Below are positions 56,562-64,000 of a DNA stretch of 64,000 nucleotides, one piece after another. Where the stretch lies: assembly GCA_907163375.1 (NCBI GenBank), contig CAJQUW010001682.1, forward strand, positions 1-64,000, in the 5' to 3' direction. A program made the translations under genes and the position numbers. Every line of letters begins with the position of its first letter. Position 1 is the stretch's first letter. The DNA is from Prostheceraeus crozeri (Eukaryota > Platyhelminthes > Polycladida > Euryleptidae). The notes below the pieces were generated by a model, which searched no databases, was not told the origin of the DNA, and worked only from the letters and a program-made list of their open reading frames with translations.

Positions 56562-58265
56562 TAACTAATATCAACCACAAGTTTGTCATAAGAACAAATT
56601 AGAAGATCATGGCTTTTAAACATGATATCTCTCTACCTAAGGTGCATGAAATATTTTTTGTCAATATCTTGGTTTATCTAACAATCCCGTAAATACCCGG
56701 TTTGACAGAACTAAAATTTCTTCAAATCCTAAAACTTTGGACTTGCCAATTGTGGCGTATCATGAGTAGACTTTATAGAGATAAGAAATTGAATTTCTTG
56801 AAGATCCATGAAATATTCATGTTCCCGGTTCCAGATATGTCACGTGAAAATTCCTGAGTTATGACAACTAAACGCTCTTATTCATCTCAACTATTTCTGG
56901 AAATATGCAACTATTGTCATAGGCCTACAAGCCTATGGCCTGTATTTTCATGGTTTAGCCCTACTAGGTTAACATCCTATTATATGATAGTATTAACACA
57001 TAATAGTGTTGCTAGAAAAGAATTTGATGTTACCGTAATAATTCCAGTTTAAACTGTAGGCCTGCTACATTCATGTTTGACAGACGCCATTAAAAAGAGC
57101 TCCATGGAAATGTCATTACACAACAGCTTCGGTCAACTAAATGCTTTTGAACTTGAAAATATAGTCGTCCGATATAGGCCATACATTAGGTCTACTATTT
57201 CTACGGCCTGTTTTGTGCAAATAACCATATGAAATCGGGGTTACGTCTACCTTCATTTGCATTATATAATTAACACCCTAAATCCTGTCAACCTTTACTT
57301 GGATTTATTGATCAAATCTTTCCAATCTATCAACTTTTAGCACTTATAGTTTAAACGTTCAGATTTGATTTAGGCCATCAAGAACGCTTTTAATGCGAAT
57401 ATTTAGGCAGTTAACATCGTTAAGTCACGGCGATATTATGATAAATCCTTTTGTTATTCAATAACCCGGAATAAATTGCATTTATGTAAGTTTTCAGACC
57501 AATAAATTTTCGATTTATAAACAACTTTTTATATCACAATAATATATATTTTGGTTGCAATGACGAGACATTACTTATTTTTATATAAAAAGCATATATA
57601 TTTGATAAACAAAAAATCAATCATATGTTCGCAACTATGTTTAACTACCAAGAAAATTGAACATAGTATACATGTACATTAAACCGACTCAATGTTAACT
57701 TTATTATAAGATCTGATATTAATTATATATTAGTAACTCAAGTAAAACATATTTAACTAAATATTCATCAAAATGGAATTGTATCTGACATCCTGCAGAT
57801 TGGGATAGATTTCAAAAAGAGAAGATAAATAGCTTGTACATCAGCTCTTCCAACATTATATATAGCTAACTAGCGCTAATAGATAAGAACAATTAGCAAG
57901 AATTTAAGAAACACATCAAGTTGGTGAAAAACATAAACAAATTTTTATCTATAACGCTGAAGTGGAATATTTCCATCCAAATTCAGGTAGCTTGCAGTAT
58001 TTTTACTATCATCTGATAAAATGTAAGCAATCGTGTGCCAAAAGGCGATTGCACGAGCAAGCAAGCACGTGGAAAGCCACCATTCTACACATTATGAGAG
58101 TGTCACTAATTATCAAAATATTAAAAGAATGACATCTACATTATCTTTGGAATATTTAAACAAAATGTAAAAGTTAATCTTGTTTTTATTAGATAATGAA
58201 ATGAGCCGATAATCCACTACGTAAACCTGATAAATGAGCTAGATCAATGTATTAAAACAATACAA
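56562..58265. other. No gene seen
   Basis: Very AT-rich, no frame longer than about 60 codons and no repeat I can support. Confidence 0.4.
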
Positions 58266-58274
58266 ATTCAGGGT

Positions 58275-58382
58275 TTCAGAGTCCTAAAATTTTGATAGGA
58301 CTCCGACTCCGACTCCGACTCCGGGTTTTCAAAGTTTAAGGACTCCGACTAAATCTTAAGGACTCCGACTCCGGGCACCGAA
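58275..58382. repeat. GACTCC hexamer repeats next to a CAGGGTTTCAGAGTCC word
   Basis: GACTCC repeats occur in three clusters separated by AAGTTTAAG or AAATCTTAAG. CAGGG at about 58269 is a common hAT terminus. The clusters could be the subterminal 3' region of the hAT gene starting at 59256, but the other end is not in the window. Confidence 0.4.
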
Positions 58383-59255
58383 GATTCTCCAGTCTTCTCA
58401 ACTCACAATTTTGGCTCTAAGTTATGCAACTATAAACTTCATTTATGTAAATGACATTTTTACATGTCTGCGTCACGAGCCACTTGAATGGCCTCCACAT
58501 CTTCCATAGTATCATTGTAATCTACTCTTAATCAGCCCCAGAGGAATAGTCCCACCAACCATGCAAAATGAACAATTGACAGACATTCTCATATTAAATG
58601 ACCAATACTGCGCGTGCGCCATAGGCTTAATAAGAAATAACTTTGAGCATCAAATTTTCACTTCAATTCATAACATGCTTTTAAGTTTAACCCAAACTTC
58701 TGCTTCAGTAGAGTGATGATGTAGAAAACAGATCGTCTTTGACCTAACTAAGTCAATGTAGAGTAGACTAACAAATAATTAACAACCCTGTACATGTTTT
58801 TGCCCTTTATTACATCAGCAGAAATTATGCCAATATGTGTTGTTTACTAAATGATATCAATCAAGTAAATAATATATTTCTCTTAATTGTAATATTTCAT
58901 ACTTAACAACTTTTTTAAACTTTCCAAATTTACGTTAATTTTTGGCCTCACAATTTTTATTATTAAGGCCATTTTCATTAAAAAAAAACGTAATCTTACC
59001 TTATCTTCACATAAAATCGGTACCGGTAGTGCGTCTACTTAATTTTCATGTTTCTAACATTTTCTCCCATTACGACTCTACATGCATATAATTGTAGCTT
59101 AGCCCACTATTGCATACATATTAGGTAGTATGAGTGGAAAAAACGGAGGTGATTGAAACAATAATTAACTCAAATGTACATGTAGCTGTGGAAACATCTA
59201 CCAGTATTCATGGTGAGTGATGACTACATGTAATTGCTACACACAAAAAATAGGA
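58383..59255. other. No gene seen; probable 3' flank of the hAT gene
   Basis: AT-rich. No frame supported. Confidence 0.4.
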
Positions 59256-62200
59256 TCAAAAATGTTGCGTGTTACTCCGAAGGAACAACACACTATCAAC
59301 AATATCAGGCCTTAGTCTGGATCGAAGGTCACTCAGAAGCAGTTTTACACTAGAGAAAAGCCTCTCCACCGAAACTTGTGTTGTCGGCAATGAAGATAAC
59401 AATTTGCTCGTGTCAATCAGAGCAGGTGGACAAGTCTTCTCATTGATTGCTTCAAATACCGGTACATTGCCTTTAACCCGTTCCGAACTGAGCATGGTTG
59501 CCATCAGTTTCGTAAATTCTGTTGTTGGGTCTTCTTTTTTCAAATCTGAAAACGTACAATAGAAAAAAATCATAAGATGATCTAGCCGTAACCGGTACAT
59601 GCAACTACATATGAATGATCTTTCGGACATCAGAGACATATAACCAATTACAGTATAAATTCAGTAATGCGCGCATACGTATGTACGTATCTAATTTCTT
59701 TTTGCTTTCTTACCATTCGTTTTAAAAGTTGCTGCAGCGAGTAAATCCAGCTCATCCTCTAAGTCTTCCGCATCGACAATCCCCACTTCTTCTGTGGTGC
59801 TTCTGTTTGGTGATGAATCACATGAGTTCATTTGTTGTTGTTTTCTGAGATGTAGCGCTACTCTCTCCACTACTTTTGTACCTCTCTCTTGTTGGGCAGC
59901 AGTTAATAGCAGACGATAACGCGGGTCACAACATGTTGCAGCACATATCAAATCGTTCAGGAGAACCTTTAAAGAAAACAATATACAAATATTGCAAAAT
60001 TCAAAATACTTCAATATTCAGAGTAATAAAAGATAGTCTATAATTTATTATCTGAAAACATACATATACAAGCAGTCACAAGATAGCAGAAAAGTAAGTT
60101 AGCAGTCACAATTTCCCCAAAGAATTTGAAAACGACTACCCAATGAATAGAATGAAAATGAAGTAAATTATTCAATGAATTTTTGGTGGCTGGTATATTT
60201 CGATCGTTTGATTGATTTAGTTTGAGTAGCCGAGTAAGTCTGTTATGCCTTCGTTGGAGCCCGTAAGAACGCCATTGTGTTCTTTGGGTGTAGCATATGT
60301 TTTTTTGAACAACATGATAGACAATTATTTTACATCTACATCTTTAAATAGTTCACAACAGGTAAAAGAGCTGGCATGATCGTAAATGTTAATCCGAGTT
60401 TGTGTATGAGTACAATACATATGTATGCAACAGCTTCGTTTGTATCATTTATATATTCAGTATAATTAGTTGAGTCCTTTTCAGAATTCAATCCACTATC
60501 TTTTATCTACGTGTAATTCAATTTAAAAGAACAAAGTATATAATTACCTCCTCCCTTCGCATCATCGAAGCCACCATCTCCTTGGGAATGCTCCCGTCTT
60601 GCCTTGCCATGTGTCTTTTCACCTGTATCCATTCTTTCACAAATTCTCCTGGGCTTAGTTGTTCTGACTGAAAAATTGAGGAATATATTTGAATTATATA
60701 GAAATTTATGTCTTGCTCTCCTTGAACGTCATAGGGACATACATCTAAGTTAATGGTGCAGCTAAATACGAAACTATAATTTACGTATAGCGTATACCAG
60801 TATACATACATCGACAGATGCCAGAGCCACATGTACGTAGAAATGCCTATGCATGAGACATAGGCACAATAATCTAGAGTTTGTTCTCATGTACATATAG
60901 TAGGTCTAGTACTTTTCAATTATTAGGACCCACTAAACTGCATTTCTGGTTGTCAAATTCAGAGTGGAACATGTAGACTAGAAAAAATCAATCGAAAAGG
61001 AGTACTTTTTAGTGTTGTAAAATTTATACGGTTCAGTGTATAGGCCTACCAAAGATAATTAATGTTTGATGTGTACTATATAAAACTTACCTGTATGCGA
61101 ATTGTTGCATCGTATGGAACTTTCAATAGTTCGCTTATTTTCTCCAATTGATTCCACTCTTGGTTCGACAGGTACAGTTCGGATGAGGCCGCTGAATAGT
61201 CGAGTACAAAAGGTTTCAAATCTAACAATCTCTTTACCATGGAGTAGGTTGAGCCCCATCTGAAATACACATAAGGTACCAGTATATCTAATAGATTCTG
61301 TAATGTACTTCATTGGTTTAATTTTAATAATAATCTCACCTCGTTTCGACATCAATAATTGCTGAAAGATAGCCTTTGCTGGAAAGAGTTTGATTCAATT
61401 GTGGTGTGCGAAGCTTTCGGACAACACTTCTAACTTTGAGCAATAGATGTTGAGCGGACTTAGAAGATTTGAGAGAATCCTTCACTGCAAGCTGCAACGT
61501 ATGAGCTCCACACCGAATATGATATAATACATTAGAGGCACCTTGAAAAATGTCATTTGGAAGAACATCCTCAATATCAGATTCCTCCTGTTCGTCTTCG
61601 ATCTGAAATCAATTGATACTTGAGTACAAATTTCACAACTCACAGCATTCTTAACAAACTACCAATATGCTTTGTTAATTTCATTATGGCATTTTCGTAA
61701 TTCCTTTAAAGCTGAAGCGGTACTGAGTTTTTCTTGTTCACATGTAGCCTATGCATATAGTCTATACATAAACGGAACATCAAATATGATCTGATATGCT
61801 ATGGTCCATAACCTATTCTTACGAAATATATTTGTCCGAAGCCGAACGTATAATAGTCCCCCAGAGATACCGTTCGTGGCCAAATTATATCTAATTAAGA
61901 ACTCCAAAGTAAAGTTTCAAGTTTCATGTGATATGTTTGATGTTAGGCCTATTTACTTGTACTTTACTGATATCAGTAAGCAAGTACATGTTAAGTAGTA
62001 CCGGTATTTATCATTATTTCCTTAGTACCAAATGTAACTTAAAGTATGTTTAAGATCCATTAATCCGAAGTTTTATTTTCTCATATAATTTTATTGATGG
62101 AACTCAAGAAAACTAAGGAAGTACATGTAGGTGCTAATAAAATTATAACATAATTACATCATAAGACAGAAGATAAAGCTTTATCTTGAATTATGCAACA

Positions 62201-62685
62201 AAACTTTTCATCATATGCATGCACACATTCAAGATTCTACAAGGACTACACAAATAAATCGATTTGTAATTCTATCAAAAATTTATAATAGTTTTCGTAT
62301 ACCACATGTACAGTTTATCTAGATTCCTACACATATACGACACATGCATCCACATGTAACTTACAATTAGATCTACATGTACACTAGAAGGAGAAGAATA
62401 TAATGGTAAAGTGATTCGTGCTAATGCGAAATTTCACATGTATATGTACAGTACATGTAATTAAGTTACGTTACAGTTTCGCAATTTTAATCGATAAACT
62501 TACTTCTTCTTGTAAAATGTTGACCATCCGTGTCATATTTGCGGCATTGTCGACGACAATTGCTAACACTTGCTCAATCGATAGATTAAATGAAGTCAGG
62601 GTTTTCTTCAGTAGATCCGCCGTACCAACCACTGTGTGATCTAGATATTCAACCACGCCCAGGGTGTACACAACGGACGTATTCT
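59256..62685 (-). CDS. hAT transposase gene, last six exons, apparently intact
   Basis: Minus-strand exons 62685-62504, 61602-61340, 61259-61091, 60667-60548, 59966-59714 and 59545-59256, each with AG acceptor and GT donor. All splice phases are consistent, giving about 425 residues. Blocks: LGVVEYLDHTVVGTADLLKK, VLAIVVDNAANM (second catalytic Asp region), IRCGAHTLQLAVKDSL (C-x-x-H), then the exon-joined E-T-R-W-G-S-T-Y-S-M-V-K-R, EWNQLEKISELLKV, a CCDPRY segment (D-P-R), and the dimerisation tail SVERLFSSVKLLLSDLRSRL. The start (zinc finger BED and first catalytic Asp) lies upstream, probably beyond the window. No frame lesion: a young transposase or a domesticated gene. Confidence 0.8.
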
Positions 62686-62689
62686 CTAA

Positions 62690-63227
62690 AAAACAATTGA
62701 ATTAAAGATTTATGATCAAGAATCACCAGAAAGTACTAGTCTCTCTCTCAAGTGATTCCAGTTTCTATTTTGTCGAACCACCAAAAGTAATTTCTCTATT
62801 AATTGTAGAAAAGTAAATTACATTACAAAACCTAACAAATCGGTAAGTTGAAGGACTCATAATTTAAAAGAATGCAATCGGTAAGCTCAAAGAGTAAAAT
62901 ATTAGTATTACAGTCATAATTCATAACAAGAAATAATTTGCCATAATTTCAATAAATGATATTTGCTAAAATATTATACATTTAGGCCAACTATAGGCCC
63001 AAAAACAATAATTTTTGAAACAGGCCTATTTGAGTTTTGAATAAACCGTGCATAATTGATAATCAAGAACAGCCCCTCAATTTCTGACTAATGTAATAAA
63101 CGCCGCGTTTATTAGAGAGAATACGGTATTTCACCTGTGATTTTATCATCTAAGATTTGATCTGTGATAAGTTTCTCTTCTGTGATTTAACCCAGTATGA
63201 AAAAGTTAGCAATAAGATCAGAACTAA
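62690..63227. other. No exon recognised
   Basis: Presumed intron of the hAT gene. AT-rich, no supported frame. Confidence 0.4.
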
Positions 63228-63782
63228 GCCCTAGAGAACACTGTGAAAAGTTAACTGAAAGTGAAAACTGTCCAAATTTATATAAAAAAATACCACTCAT
63301 AAAAATGCAAAAGCTAGCGTGGCAGTAACCATAGTTATCCCATAAATTAAACATTCTTGAGTATCCATTTCATATCATACTGTAAGTTATTGATTGTTAT
63401 TGACAAATCTCAAAGCATGTTTTATTTATACCAAAAACATTTAGCGAAATATACAAAAATAAAAGCGGAGATCAATATCGAGTTTGGTCAGCACTCTCTG
63501 ATTCGGTCTTTTTATGTATCTGAGATGGCAGTTTTATGCATGTCATCCTTATCAAAGAAATTATTACAGGTAGGTCCTACATATTGATCTGAAACGCTTT
63601 ATTTTGAAAAATATCATAGATATTTCACAATCAATAAGCTTCGTAGATAATTGTATTGATATGTCTTGAGAATAAAGATAACTTAACGGAATGTAGTAAT
63701 AATGTCACGCTAACTTTTGCATTTTTATGAGTGGTATATTATTTTATATAAATTTGGACAGTTTTCACTGTGTTCTCTAGGA
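63228..63782. mobile_element. Inverted-repeat (foldback/MITE-like) element
   Basis: 63230-63318 and 63705-63781 are inverted copies: CCTAGAGAACAC at the outer ends, then AAACTGTCCAAATTTATATA, ATACCACTCATAAAAATGCA and AGCTAGCGTG at the inner ends. The left arm has an extra stretch of about 15 bp. About 385 bp of unrelated sequence lies between. Target duplication is not evident. It sits in the presumed hAT intron. Confidence 0.65.
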
Positions 63783-64000
63783 CGTTCTGTTGTATTCTCT
63801 TAGTATCATTCGTGTTACTGTTCAACTATCTACTGTATACCGTAAATATATTCAGTAACTGTACGTGATTCCATATACTCGTAAATGCGAGGCTTATAGT
63901 TATAATAAAATATAGTGTTAAAATATTAGGCTTAAGTTGTGATACATGCATTTACTACGTCAATTGAAAATATTCACAAGATTCGATAGGAAATTATCGT

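Noticed and set aside
1-64000. CRISPR arrays, bacterial operons, rRNA and tRNA genes
   Set aside because: No regularly spaced repeats of that kind and no rRNA-like stretch; tRNA genes cannot be excluded without a covariance search but none was recognised.

Overview
This is eukaryotic, AT-rich DNA, most likely from a marine invertebrate. Spliced exons with GT/AG junctions, several metazoan-type transposon families, and many copies of words such as TAGGCCTAC, TACATGTA and ACCGGTA point that way. The phylum cannot be fixed from the sequence. Almost everything recognisable is a mobile element or a remnant, often nested. One exon looks like a host gene: a GTPase effector domain of an Mx/dynamin-type large GTPase at 14462-14923.

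Layout. 1-2440: decayed Polinton/Maverick-type remnant (packaging ATPase fragment plus a membrane-hairpin protein). 3482-8178: Ty3/gypsy element with a truncated 5' LTR, a complete 3' LTR and broken gag-pol. 8182-10083: broken transposase-like gene whose motif order recalls RAG1/Transib. 11350-13178: Penelope-like element (RT plus GIY-YIG) flanked by inverted copies of a hammerhead-ribozyme motif; a further hammerhead core lies at 13590-13643. 13819-14190: mariner transposase tail. 14971-17046: exact tandem duplication of a 1.04-kb unit carrying a second Penelope GIY-YIG fragment, with the matching RT fragment at 17450-17707.

18.6-36.14 kb: one BEL/Pao retrotransposon split by two large DNA elements. 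A CACTA (EnSpm) element occupies 20119-27046 (CACTGG termini, CA target duplication). A 6.6-kb element with CCCTGTGC termini and a TA duplication occupies 28343-34948, and itself holds a hAT-type non-autonomous element with an exact 8-bp duplication (30571-32200). Removing each insert with one copy of its duplication restores the BEL reading frame at the junction.

36.1-47.1 kb: end of a CACTG-terminated element, a 63-bp tandem array, a spliced CACTA transposase gene on the minus strand (38291-41899), a third Penelope RT (42706-43705) and an intact 324-codon BEN-like ORF (46136-47110). 49.1-56.56 kb: CR1/Daphne-like non-LTR retrotransposon with intact ORF1 and ORF2, split at codon resolution by a 3.4-kb CACTG-terminated element (52599-55993). 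59256-62685: last six coding exons of a hAT transposase gene, all splice phases consistent. 63228-63782: inverted-repeat element. The remaining stretches show no genes I can support.
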